Shown here piece after piece: positions 36,256 to 44,829 of a stretch of DNA of 64,000 nt. Each line of letters opens with the position of its first letter. Within the stretch, counting starts at the first letter, position 1. This stretch comes from Leadbetterella sp. (GTDB taxonomy: Bacteria; Bacteroidota; Bacteroidia; Cytophagales; Spirosomataceae). The translations under genes were made by a program, and so were the position numbers. The notes below the pieces were generated by a model. It was not told where the DNA came from. It saw only the letters and a program-made list of their open reading frames with translations, and did no database searches. Location of the stretch: NCBI GenBank assembly GCA_019638185.1, contig JAHBUH010000001.1, forward strand, positions 248,001 through 312,000. Reading direction: 5' to 3'.

Positions 36256-36285
36256 TTTGCTTCCCTTACTTTTCCTGTATTTTTG
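36256..36285 (+). promoter_or_regulatory. Putative lysA promoter
   Basis: TTTG (36256-36259) is 18 bases ahead of TATTTTTG (36278-36285), close to the Bacteroidota -33/-7 pattern, and 22 bases before the lysA ATG. The 297-base gap upstream (36011-36307) shows nothing else beyond a short CGCTT/AAGCG dyad near 36071. Confidence 0.55.
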
Positions 36286-36307
36286 CACAGCATCAAGTAT
36301 TTTTTAA

Positions 36308-37516
36308 ATGGATAATTCAACTCTCCTGAACCTGGCCGGTACCTTCGGCACCCCGCTTTACGTCTATGACGGCGATAAAATTGAAGAAAAGATCAATGCA
36401 CTCCGGGGGGCTTTCCCTGACATCCGGATAAAAATAAAATACGCCTGCAAGGCCAATACCAACATTTCCGTACTCTCCCTGATGCGCTCCTTGGGCGTAG
36501 AAGTAGACGTGGTTTCGCCCCAGGAAATGCACCTGGCTTTTAAAGCCGGTTTTAGCCCGGATCAGATCACTTTTACCTCCAGCGGGGTGGGTTTTGAGGA
36601 AATTGAGGAATGCCTGGCGGAGGGTGTGCTGGTGAATGTGGATAACCTTTCCGCGCTGGAGAAATTCGGGCAGAAATACGGGAACACCCGGCCGCTTTTT
36701 ATCCGGATCCGCCCCAATGTGCAGGGCGGTGGTAACCTGAAGATCTCTACCGGCCACGGCAACTCGAAATTCGGGATTCCCGTAGAGCAGAAAGCGGAGA
36801 TTCTGAGGCTGGTGAACCAATATAACCTGAATATTGTGGGACTGCACCAGCATACCGGCTCGGATATCAAAGACGGTGAAACCTTCCTCCAGGCGGCTGA
36901 AGTGATGTTTGAGCTGGCCATGAGCTTTGGCAATCTCCAATACCTCGATTTTGGCGGTGGCTTTAAAGTAGCCTACCGCGAGGGTGACGCCGTAACGGAC
37001 ATGAAAGACCTGGGCGAGAAGCTCTCGGCCCGCTTCCGGGACTTCTGCAAAGCCTACGGCCGGGAGCTGGAGCTCTGGTTTGAGCCGGGGAAATTCCTGG
37101 TGAGCGAGTCGGGATTCCTGCTGGCACAGGTTAACGTGGTCAAGAATAACCCGAACGGCACCCTGCTGGGGCTGAATACGGGCCTGAACCACCTGATCCG
37201 GCCCATGATGTACGATGCCTATCATGACGTGGTAAACCTTTCAAAAGCCGGCCGGCCCGCGGAAAAGAAATACAATGTGGTAGGATATATGTGTGAAACT
37301 GACGATATTGCCAAAGACCGCGATCTCCCCGAAACGGCGGAAGGCGATATCCTGGCCATCCGGAATGCCGGCGCCTACGGGTTTACCATGGCTTCTAATT
37401 ACAACAGTCGCTTCCGGCCGGCAGAAGTGCTGGTTTACCAGGGAAAAGAATACCTGATCCGGGAAAGGGAAACCCTGGAAGACATCCTGAAAAACCAGGT
37501 TTTGATCACTTTTTAA
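36308..37516 (+). CDS. lysA: Diaminopimelate decarboxylase
   Basis: A 402-residue PLP-dependent fold-III decarboxylase that makes L-lysine from meso-diaminopimelate. The PLP Lys48 lies in KYACKANTN; HQHTGSDIKD and the glycine-rich LDFGGGFKVAYREGDAV match the PLP-phosphate region; EPGKFLVSESG and Cys329 in YMCETDDI match the active-site loop given by the other subunit. The start at ATG 36308 follows a promoter closely. The gcdH-like gene begins ten bases after its stop, so the two are probably co-transcribed. Confidence 0.95.
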   Translation: MDNSTLLNLAGTFGTPLYVYDGDKIEEKINALRGAFPDIRIKIKYACKANTNISVLSLMRSLGVEVDVVSPQEMHLAFKAGFSPDQITFTSSGVGFEEIEECLAEGVLVNVDNLSALEKFGQKYGNTRPLFIRIRPNVQGGGNLKISTGHGNSKFGIPVEQKAEILRLVNQYNLNIVGLHQHTGSDIKDGETFLQAAEVMFELAMSFGNLQYLDFGGGFKVAYREGDAVTDMKDLGEKLSARFRDFCKAYGRELELWFEPGKFLVSESGFLLAQVNVVKNNPNGTLLGLNTGLNHLIRPMMYDAYHDVVNLSKAGRPAEKKYNVVGYMCETDDIAKDRDLPETAEGDILAIRNAGAYGFTMASNYNSRFRPAEVLVYQGKEYLIRERETLEDILKNQVLITF

Positions 37517-37526
37517 TACGCACCTT

Positions 37527-38723
37527 ATGGACTTTATCCGTTCACAAAAAACCGACGAATTCACCGCCCCCGATTTTTACGGGGTAGATGACCTGCTTAC
37601 GGAAGAGCAGCTGCTGGTGCGCGCTTCCGTGCGCGACTTTTGCAAAAAAGAGATCTCACCCATCATTGAAGATGCGGCGCAGCAGGCTAAATTCCCCCGC
37701 CAACTGGTAAAGAAAATGGGAGAAATGGGATTATTTGGTCCCATTATACCTGAAAACTATGGCGGTATGGGGGCAGATTATATTACCTACGGCCTTATGA
37801 TGCAGGAACTGGAGCGGGTAGATTCGGGAATCCGGTCTACGGCCTCGGTGCAGGGCTCCCTGGTGATGTTCCCCATTTTTGAATACGGTTCGGAAGAACA
37901 CCGCCGGAAATACCTGCCGGGCCTGGCTGCGGGGGAGCTCCTGGGCAGTTTTGGCCTTACCGAACCGGATTTTGGCTCTAATCCCGGCGGAATGCGCTGT
38001 CATTTCCGGGAAGAGGGAGATCACCTTATCCTGAACGGTTCCAAAACCTGGATCTCCAATGCGCCTTACTGCGACCTGGCCGTGGTGTGGGCCAAAAACG
38101 AGGCCGGCAGGATCAAAGGGCTGATCGTGGAAAGAGGCATGGAAGGCTTCAGCACACCGGAGATTAAAAACAAGTGGTCACTACGCGCCAGCGCTACCGG
38201 CGAGCTGGTGTTTGATAACGTAAAAGTACCGAAGGAAAACCTGCTCCCCGGAGCTGACGGCCTGCGGTCTCCCATGCGATGCCTGGATAACGCCCGCTAC
38301 GGGATTTCCTGGGGCGCGGTAGGGGCCGCCATGGACTGTTACGATACCGCCCGCCGGTATGCCCTGGAAAGAATCCAGTTTGACAAGCCCATCGCCTCCT
38401 TTCAGCTTATTCAGAAAAAGCTAGCGGAATTCCTGACGGAGATCACCAAGGCGCAGCTGCTGACCTGGAAGCTGGGTAAGAATAAAAACGAAGGCAAAGC
38501 CACTTCCGCGCAGATCTCCCTGGCGAAGCGGAATAACGTGGCTATGGCCCTGAATGTGGCCCGCGAGGCCCGCCAGATCCTGGGCGGAAACGGCATCACC
38601 GGCGAGTACCCCATCATGCGGCACATGGCTAACCTGGAGTCTGTGGTTACCTACGAAGGCACCCATGATATCCACCTGCTGATTCTGGGCCAGGAGATCA
38701 CCGGTATACCGGCTTTTAAATAA
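37527..38723 (+). CDS. gcdH: Acyl-CoA dehydrogenase, glutaryl-CoA dehydrogenase-like
   Basis: A 398-residue FAD enzyme. It matches mitochondrial and bacterial glutaryl-CoA dehydrogenases closely in order: ELERVDSGIRSTASVQGSLVMFPI (Arg103 is the expected carboxylate-binding residue), FGLTEPDFGSNPGGM, FSLRASATGELVF (here WSLRASATG), the substrate/FAD loop NARYGISWG, and the catalytic base Glu377 in TYEGTHDIH. That enzyme oxidatively decarboxylates glutaryl-CoA to crotonyl-CoA in lysine and tryptophan catabolism. It is preceded by lysA after ten bases. Other acyl-CoA substrates are not excluded. Confidence 0.9.
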   Translation: MDFIRSQKTDEFTAPDFYGVDDLLTEEQLLVRASVRDFCKKEISPIIEDAAQQAKFPRQLVKKMGEMGLFGPIIPENYGGMGADYITYGLMMQELERVDSGIRSTASVQGSLVMFPIFEYGSEEHRRKYLPGLAAGELLGSFGLTEPDFGSNPGGMRCHFREEGDHLILNGSKTWISNAPYCDLAVVWAKNEAGRIKGLIVERGMEGFSTPEIKNKWSLRASATGELVFDNVKVPKENLLPGADGLRSPMRCLDNARYGISWGAVGAAMDCYDTARRYALERIQFDKPIASFQLIQKKLAEFLTEITKAQLLTWKLGKNKNEGKATSAQISLAKRNNVAMALNVAREARQILGGNGITGEYPIMRHMANLESVVTYEGTHDIHLLILGQEITGIPAFK

Positions 38724-38797
38724 AATACTTCGTTTTTCGTTATGTATCTGGTAGGATAGCAATTGTGTTTCAGTGTTTATATAATTATACAAATGTT

Positions 38798-39820
38798 ATG
38801 ATCAATGTAGGAATAGTAGGTTTCGGATTATCCGGGAGGTATCTTCAGGCCCCCTTCTTCCTAACGAATCCCAAATTTAACCTGGTGAAAATAGTTACCT
38901 CCCAGGAGCTGCCGCCCCATATTTTTGTGGATACGGAAAGGGCTGCTTCCATTGATGAGCTATTGGCCGATAAGTCCATTGACCTGATCTCCGTCTGCTC
39001 GCCAAGCGCCACCCATTTCGACTATGCCAAAAGGGCGCTGGAGGCCCGGAAGCACGTATTGGTGGAGAAACCGGTAACCGCCCGGGCTGCTGAGGCAGCC
39101 ACACTCTTTGATTTAGCCGCCAAACTGAATAAAGTGCTGTGCGTGTTCCAGAACCGCCGGTACGATAGCGACTTTCAGACCGTAAGAAAGGTAGTAGAAT
39201 CCGGGATATTGGGAGAGGTTTTGTCGTATGAAGCGCATTTTGATCGTTATAAACCCGTGCTGAACGCCAAAGCCTGGAAAGAAGCACCGGACGCCACCAC
39301 CGGTATCCTGTACGATCTGGGCGCGCACCTGGTAGACCAGGCCATCTGCCTCTTCGGCAAACCGGATTCTTTTTCCGGCGAAGCCTTTACCCAGCGGGCC
39401 AATTCGGAAATTGATGATGCTTTCCAGCTCCACCTGGATTTTGGCCGGGTAAAAGCCACCCTGAAATCCAGCCTGCTGGTAAAAGACCAGGGCCCGAAAT
39501 ATGTGGTTCACGGCACCTTAGGCTCTTACACCAAATATGGCATGGACCTGCAGGAAGACCACCTGGTAAGCGGGCAATTTCCCGTTCAGCCCGGTTTCGG
39601 CAGAGAACCGGCTTCAGCTGATGGCAGAATCCGTACCTCCCTGAAAGGACTGGAAATAGAAGGAAAAGTAGAAACTCTACCCGGAAACTGGGCCCAACTG
39701 TTTGATAACCTGGCCGAAGCCATCCGTTCAGGCAAAGAGCTGGATATCAAGCCCTGGGAGATTGTGGAGCAGATAAGGATCCTGGATACGGTGAAGACGG
39801 CGGGACGCCACAATGGGTGA
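38798..39820 (+). CDS. Gfo/Idh/MocA family oxidoreductase
   Basis: A 340-residue NAD(P)-dependent dehydrogenase. The ATG at 38798 starts directly at the Rossmann fold: NVGIVGFGLSGRYLQAPFF. The cofactor region includes VCSPSATHFDYAKRAL, the EKP box HVLVEKPVTA, and the substrate domain has LYDLGAHLVDQAI with Asp and His. It is like YvaA/YdgJ-type oxidoreductases in length and layout. The upstream frame adds a few residues that are not credible. The 77-base gap after gcdH leaves operon membership open. Confidence 0.9.
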   Translation: MINVGIVGFGLSGRYLQAPFFLTNPKFNLVKIVTSQELPPHIFVDTERAASIDELLADKSIDLISVCSPSATHFDYAKRALEARKHVLVEKPVTARAAEAATLFDLAAKLNKVLCVFQNRRYDSDFQTVRKVVESGILGEVLSYEAHFDRYKPVLNAKAWKEAPDATTGILYDLGAHLVDQAICLFGKPDSFSGEAFTQRANSEIDDAFQLHLDFGRVKATLKSSLLVKDQGPKYVVHGTLGSYTKYGMDLQEDHLVSGQFPVQPGFGREPASADGRIRTSLKGLEIEGKVETLPGNWAQLFDNLAEAIRSGKELDIKPWEIVEQIRILDTVKTAGRHNG

Positions 39821-39823
39821 TTA

Positions 39824-39872
39824 TTAATGGTTAATTATTAATGATGGGCTGTAGCAACCCATTAACCATTAA
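39824..39872. repeat. Perfect inverted repeat between convergent genes
   Basis: TTAATGGTTAAT (39824-39835) and ATTAACCATTAA (39861-39872) are perfect reverse complements, with a smaller GGG...CCC pairing inside. It spans the whole gap and the dnaB stop codon. It may act as a shared bidirectional terminator, although no T-run follows on either side except a few A residues. Confidence 0.55.
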
Positions 39873-41401
39873 AAAGGAAAATCCTTTCCGTCTTCTTCCG
39901 GCGGGTTGATCTTGCTCTTAAAAGTGCTTAAACCGGGATCTGAAGGTCCCTGGGCTTCGAAATGATCCAGGCCGGAGATCTGGCTGAATGCGGACGCGCC
40001 TATGGCATTATTATACTCGCCGAGGTTGGCAAATTTCGTGTATTTTCCTACAAAACGCAGTTGAACGGTTTCCGTGATGCCCGCCCGGTTCTTCGCAATG
40101 ATCACTTCACCCACGCCTTCGGTAGAATTACCGTTCTCATCCTCCATGATCTTGTAATATTCCGGCCGGTAGAGGAACATCACCATATCGGCATCCTGCT
40201 CTATGGAACCCGATTCCCTGAGGTCAGACAGCTGGGGGCGCTTATTACCACCCCGGGTTTCTACGGCCCGGCTGAGCTGTGAGAGGGCTATCACGGGCAC
40301 TTCCAGCTCTTTGGCCAGGTTTTTCAGAGATCGCGAGATGGTAGCGATCTCCTGTTCCCGGCTGTTGGATACCCCGGAGCCGGCATCGCCGGTCATCAGT
40401 TGGAGATAATCGATGATCACCATCTGGATATCATGCTGGGCCTTTAGCCGGCGGCATTTGGCCCGGAGCTCCAGGATGCTGAGCGCAGGTGTATCATCGA
40501 TAAAAATGTTAGAAGAGGCCAGTTTCGTGATTCGGTGGTGCAGCTGCTCCCATTCGTGCTGCTGCAGGGTACCTTTACGGAGCTTTTCACTGTCCAGCTC
40601 GGCTTCTGCGGAGATCATCCGCAGCATCAGCTGGGTAGAAGACATCTCCAGCGAGAAAATGGCTACGGGCTTCTGGTGATCCACGGCGGCATTCCGCATG
40701 GCCGAGACCACAAAAGCCGTTTTTCCCATACCCGGCCGGGCTGCAATGATGATCAGCTCGGTCTTTTGCCAGCCACCGGTAAGGGCATCCAGCTCCTTAA
40801 AGCCGCTGGGCACCCCGGTAATGCCTTCGTTATTATTCAGTTTCTTGTTTTCCAGCTCCGCTATGGTGGTCTTCATGATGCTTTTGGCATCGGCGTAGTT
40901 CTTCCGGATGTTTCGTTCGGAGATCTTGAAAAACGACTGCTCGGTTTTATCCAGCAGCTCAAAAATATCCAGTTCGTTTTCGGCGCCTTCCTCCATGATC
41001 TCGCCCGCTACCCGGATCATCTCCCGCTTAATCCCGGCCTGGGCCATGATCATGGCGTGAAATTCCACGTTAGAAGCCGAGTTAATATGACCGGTCAGGG
41101 CCGCCACAAAGCGTGGCCCGCCCACCGCCCGGATCAGGCCTTTGGTACGCAGCTCACGCGTAACGCTGAGGGTGTCAATGGCCTCCCCGGCATCGGCCAT
41201 GTCCAGGATGACCTTGTAAATGATCTTGTGCTCTTCCAGGTAAAAACTGTCGGGTGAAAGTGCGTCTTTAACCAGGTTAACAGCGTCTTTATCAATAAGT
41301 AATGCCCCCAGTACGGCAGATTCTATCTCCGTAACATGGGGTAACCGGCTGATCTTTTGCCGGTGGACATCAGGGGTAATATGTAGCGCGGTGTCGTTCA
41401 A
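39869..41401 (-). CDS. dnaB: Replicative DNA helicase DnaB
   Basis: A 510-residue hexameric helicase that unwinds ahead of the replication fork. The N-terminal domain (about 15-120, LPHVTEIESAVLGALLIDKDAV) matches DnaB-N; the RecA-like C-terminal domain has Walker A ARPGMGKTAF, Walker B VIIDYLQLM, SREQEIATISRSLKNLAKEL and the arginine-finger region RGGNKRPQLSDLRESGSIEQDADMV (parts shown). A polar C-terminal tail of about 50 residues follows. The initiator ATG is at 41401, divergent from phoH. Confidence 0.96.
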   Translation of the reverse strand: MNDTALHITPDVHRQKISRLPHVTEIESAVLGALLIDKDAVNLVKDALSPDSFYLEEHKIIYKVILDMADAGEAIDTLSVTRELRTKGLIRAVGGPRFVAALTGHINSASNVEFHAMIMAQAGIKREMIRVAGEIMEEGAENELDIFELLDKTEQSFFKISERNIRKNYADAKSIMKTTIAELENKKLNNNEGITGVPSGFKELDALTGGWQKTELIIIAARPGMGKTAFVVSAMRNAAVDHQKPVAIFSLEMSSTQLMLRMISAEAELDSEKLRKGTLQQHEWEQLHHRITKLASSNIFIDDTPALSILELRAKCRRLKAQHDIQMVIIDYLQLMTGDAGSGVSNSREQEIATISRSLKNLAKELEVPVIALSQLSRAVETRGGNKRPQLSDLRESGSIEQDADMVMFLYRPEYYKIMEDENGNSTEGVGEVIIAKNRAGITETVQLRFVGKYTKFANLGEYNNAIGASAFSQISGLDHFEAQGPSDPGLSTFKSKINPPEEDGKDFPF

Positions 41402-41600
41402 TTCTTCCTACTAATCGGTTCACAAAATTAACAGGAAATAGCGGTGAAAAAAGGGGGGATTTGAAGAGAGCCGTTCTTTGATACAGGAACGTTCTAACTT
41501 TCAGGGAATTGAAATCCGGGAGATATTTTTTTGTGGGAAAAAAACGATTATTGTTAATAAATTCGACAAATTTGTGTACAAATTAAACCTTCGCCGCATT

Positions 41601-42539
41601 TTGATAGAAAAGTCTATAAAATTAGAGATTTCAAACCTGAATGAGTTCTTCGGTCCGCAAAACGAAAACCTGAGAGAATTGAACCGCGCATTTCCCGGCA
41701 GCAAGATCATTGCCCGCGGGGATGAAGTTTTCCTGAAAGGTGCTGCTTCGGATATTGCCCGCATAGAGGAAGTGTTCGACCGCCTGCTCCAATACGTTGA
41801 GAAATATGGTGTAATGCCGCTGAAAGAGGTGCAGAATACCCTGGAAGGCAATAGGATAGATGAATACCTGAACCAGGAAGACATCATCGTTCACGGGAAC
41901 CGGGGGCTGATCGTAAGGGCCAAAACCCGGAACCAGAAACGGATGGTGGAAGCCGTAAAAGATAACGATATCGTTTTTGCCATCGGCCCGGCCGGAACCG
42001 GGAAAACCTTTACGGCCGTGGCGCTGGCGGTAAAAGCGCTGAAAGATAAGTCGGTGCGCAAGATCATCATCACCCGGCCGGCTGTAGAAGCGGGAGAAAA
42101 CCTGGGCTTCCTGCCCGGCGATCTCAAAGAAAAGATCGATCCCTACCTGCGCCCTATTTACGATGCACTGGACGACATGATCTCGGCCGACAAGCTGAAG
42201 GGCTACATGGAAAAAAACACCATCGAGATCGCTCCGCTGGCCTATATGCGGGGTAGAACCCTGGATAACGCCTTTATCCTGCTGGATGAGGCCCAGAACA
42301 CCACCCCCATGCAGCTGAAAATGTTCCTGACACGGATGGGTCCTTCCTCCAAGATCATCATCACGGGGGATAAGTCGCAGGTAGACCTGCCTAAAAATCA
42401 GCGCTCCGGCCTGGAAGAGGCGGAAAGGATACTCCGGCGGATAAACGGGATAGCTTTCATAGAACTGGATGGTACGGATGTGGTGCGGCACCCCTTAGTG
42501 GTGAAAATTCTGGAAGCGTATGAAAAGGCTGATTCTTAG
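41601..42539 (+). CDS. phoH: PhoH family ATPase
   Basis: A cytoplasmic protein of the PhoH/YbeZ family, a P-loop ATPase linked to RNA handling. Walker A is GPAGTGKTF, Walker B is FILLDEAQNTTP, followed by LTRMGPSSKIIITGD and DLPKNQRSGLEEA. A KH-like N-terminal piece is visible (NLREL...IIARGDEVFLKG). Homologues I recall begin near the pattern VEKTIKLE, so TTG 41601 (then IEKSIKLEISNLNEFFG) is preferred; an in-frame ATG at 41478 would add 41 low-complexity residues. Its 3' end overlaps the metalloprotease gene by 20 bases. Confidence 0.88.
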   Translation: MIEKSIKLEISNLNEFFGPQNENLRELNRAFPGSKIIARGDEVFLKGAASDIARIEEVFDRLLQYVEKYGVMPLKEVQNTLEGNRIDEYLNQEDIIVHGNRGLIVRAKTRNQKRMVEAVKDNDIVFAIGPAGTGKTFTAVALAVKALKDKSVRKIIITRPAVEAGENLGFLPGDLKEKIDPYLRPIYDALDDMISADKLKGYMEKNTIEIAPLAYMRGRTLDNAFILLDEAQNTTPMQLKMFLTRMGPSSKIIITGDKSQVDLPKNQRSGLEEAERILRRINGIAFIELDGTDVVRHPLVVKILEAYEKADS

Positions 42540-43764
42540 TCTGTTTTCGCTCTTTTTAGCCGGAAACATCCGGGCACAGATAACCCGCTGTGCGGCTGAC
42601 AGCAAGCTGGCGCATAACGCAGACCTTCAGGAACTTATTCACCGGAAAATAGAGGAATTTAAGTCGGAGAAGTTTCGGCGCTCCGCCGTGCCGGACCTGA
42701 TCCGGATACCGGTGGTGGTGCACATCATTCATAATAACGCTTCGGGTAGCATCAGCGGCTCCAATATCAGCGATGAGCAGGTGCGCTCCCAGATAGAAGT
42801 ATTGAACGAGGACTACCGCCGCATGCCCGGAACACCCGGGTATAACGTGAATCCGGTGGGGGCGGATATGCAGATCGAGTTTTTCCTGGCTAACATTGAC
42901 GCCGAAGGCCACCCCACTACGGGAATTAACCGGGTGTACAGCAGCCGGCGGAGCTTCAGCGTTTTGTCAGAGACCAAAACCATCTCTGACCTGTCGTACT
43001 GGGACTCGAATAAATACCTGAACATCTGGGTGGTTACCATAGGTGGCAGTTACCTGGGCTATGCCGAGTTCCCGATCGGGGATTTTGACGGCCTGGAAAC
43101 CACGGATATTGACGAGCGGATAGACGGGGTTTTTATTGATTACCGGGCGTTTGGCCGTAAAACCGGCTCGGCGGAGTCGCCTTATGCTTACGGCCGTACC
43201 ACCACCCACGAGGTAGGCCACTGGCTGGGATTGATCCATACCTGGGGCGATACCCGCTGCGGTACGGATTACTGCGATGACACCCCACCGGCAGAGGGAT
43301 CCAATAACACCGTGGTGTGCATGCCCGTTTTTTCTACCTGCCGGGGCGTTACTACCCGGAACATGATCGAGAATTACATGGATTATACGGTAGACAGCTG
43401 CATGAATATTTTCACGCAGGATCAGAAAAACCGGGTAAGGGCCATCCTGGAGATCAGTAAACGGCGGCAAAACCTGCTGGCTAACGTCGACCTCTTTGAA
43501 CCCGTAAGTGAGCCCCTGGTGCTGAAAGTGCTGGGAAATCCCGTGGAAGGCAGCAGCCTGGATTGTAAAGTGCTGGTCAATTCCGCGCAGGATTATAAAA
43601 TTGAAGTTTTTGACGATCTGGGCAGGATCCTTTTTTCAGAAGAATACCGGAACTCCCTCAGCCGGGTGGTGCATATCCCGAAATCAAGGATCGGAAGCGG
43701 GATGCGGCATCTCAGGCTGACGGCAAAAAGCGGCCGGATAAACCATCGGATCGTTTCTTTATAG
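42520..43764 (+). CDS. Secreted M43-type zinc metalloprotease (pappalysin/cytophagalysin-like)
   Basis: A 414-residue secreted protease. The signal peptide is MKRLILSLFSLFLAGNIRAQ. The zinc site HEVGHWLGLIH (230-240) is the extended HExxHxxGxxH of metzincins, and NYMDYTVDSCM gives the Met-turn. Paired Cys residues (CGTDYCDDTP) are typical of M43B peptidases. The last 75 residues (LGNPVEGSSLDC ... IEVFDDLGRILF ... LTAKSGRINHRIVSL) look like a T9SS type A sorting domain, so outer-membrane export by T9SS is likely. The start lies inside phoH. Confidence 0.9.
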   Translation: MKRLILSLFSLFLAGNIRAQITRCAADSKLAHNADLQELIHRKIEEFKSEKFRRSAVPDLIRIPVVVHIIHNNASGSISGSNISDEQVRSQIEVLNEDYRRMPGTPGYNVNPVGADMQIEFFLANIDAEGHPTTGINRVYSSRRSFSVLSETKTISDLSYWDSNKYLNIWVVTIGGSYLGYAEFPIGDFDGLETTDIDERIDGVFIDYRAFGRKTGSAESPYAYGRTTTHEVGHWLGLIHTWGDTRCGTDYCDDTPPAEGSNNTVVCMPVFSTCRGVTTRNMIENYMDYTVDSCMNIFTQDQKNRVRAILEISKRRQNLLANVDLFEPVSEPLVLKVLGNPVEGSSLDCKVLVNSAQDYKIEVFDDLGRILFSEEYRNSLSRVVHIPKSRIGSGMRHLRLTAKSGRINHRIVSL

Positions 43765-43771
43765 CAGGATT

Positions 43772-44230
43772 ATGAGCAAACCGAAGTTTGATGATATATT
43801 TATGGAGCTGGCCATTAACCTGGCGCAGCGGTCGCACTGTGTAAGGGCGCAGGTAGGTGCCGTGCTGGTGAATGACACCCGCATCATTTCCATCGGTTAT
43901 AACGGTCCGCCGGCGGGTACACATAACTGCGATGAGGAATTTGGCGAAGAAGGCTGCCCGCGGGACTCCAAAGGTAGCTGCTCCCTGGCGCTGCACGCCG
44001 AGCAGAACGCCATTTTGTACGCTGCGAAGAACGGGGGGAACGTGGAGGGCTCTACGCTCTACGTGACGCTGTCACCCTGTATAGCCTGCGCCCGAGTGAT
44101 CTACTCCATGAAGATCAGAAAGGTGCTTTACCTGAATTCCTATGCGGAATACAAGGGAATAGCGGTAGACGAGGGCGTGGAGTTTCTGCGAAGATTTGGA
44201 ATTGAAGCCATCAAATACGAACGGTCATGA
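43772..44230 (+). CDS. Deoxycytidylate (dCMP) deaminase
   Basis: A 152-residue zinc deaminase that converts dCMP to dUMP for dTMP synthesis. The catalytic HAEQNAI (His and Glu) and PCIACA (both Cys) zinc motifs are present, along with the family's N-terminal RSHCVRAQVGAVLVNDTRIISIGYNG and GTHNCDEEFG. A ComEB-like role is not needed to explain it. It begins seven bases after the protease gene and its TGA overlaps the ATG of the next gene, so it is in a tightly packed operon. Confidence 0.94.
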   Translation: MSKPKFDDIFMELAINLAQRSHCVRAQVGAVLVNDTRIISIGYNGPPAGTHNCDEEFGEEGCPRDSKGSCSLALHAEQNAILYAAKNGGNVEGSTLYVTLSPCIACARVIYSMKIRKVLYLNSYAEYKGIAVDEGVEFLRRFGIEAIKYERS

Positions 44231-44829
44231 ACTACCTGGCTCACCTGTTCCTTGCCGGTAAAAATGACGGGTTTATCCTGGGCAGCCTGCTGGAAGACTA
44301 CATCACCGGCGGAATAGAAAACCCCGTTAACCGGCTCCTGCCTGCAGAGGTGAAGGCAGGTCTGAGACTCCACCGGCATATTGATACCTTTACAGATTCC
44401 GACCGGGAGATTGCGGCCTGCAAGCAGCTGTTTTATCCGGGATTCGGGAAATATTCGCCGGTAATTGTGGATGTGATCCTGGATCACTTTCTTCATAAAA
44501 ACTGGGAGCACTTTGCTACCGAGGAATTTGACGTTTTTAAAAACCGGGTGTATCATTCGCTGACCACCTGTTATACCGAATGGCAGCCGCCGGCTCTGCA
44601 GGCGCTGGTGCGGTCTATGGTGGAGCACGACTGGCTGAAAAGCTATATTCATTTCTGGGGCGTAGAGAAGGCGCTTTCCAGCCTGAACCGCCGGGTGAAG
44701 CAGGTAGATCTCACGGAGGCTGTTCCAGTTATGAAACAGCATTACCAGGAGATAAATAGCCTGTTTCTAAGTTTTTTTACACGACTGAAGGAGTCGTGCG
44801 ACACTGAATTAGCAGCATATGGCCAATAA
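44227..44829 (+). CDS. acpH: Acyl carrier protein phosphodiesterase-like (DUF479)
   Basis: A 200-residue protein of the AcpH/YajB family, HD-like metal-dependent enzymes that remove the phosphopantetheine arm from acyl carrier protein. It has MNYLAHLFLAG, the GSLLEDYI segment, HRHIDTFTDSDREI and VDVILDHFLHKNW with the metal-binding His/Asp residues. The start overlaps the deaminase stop by four bases and the end overlaps holA by 11. Function is by family only. Confidence 0.85.
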   Translation: MNYLAHLFLAGKNDGFILGSLLEDYITGGIENPVNRLLPAEVKAGLRLHRHIDTFTDSDREIAACKQLFYPGFGKYSPVIVDVILDHFLHKNWEHFATEEFDVFKNRVYHSLTTCYTEWQPPALQALVRSMVEHDWLKSYIHFWGVEKALSSLNRRVKQVDLTEAVPVMKQHYQEINSLFLSFFTRLKESCDTELAAYGQ

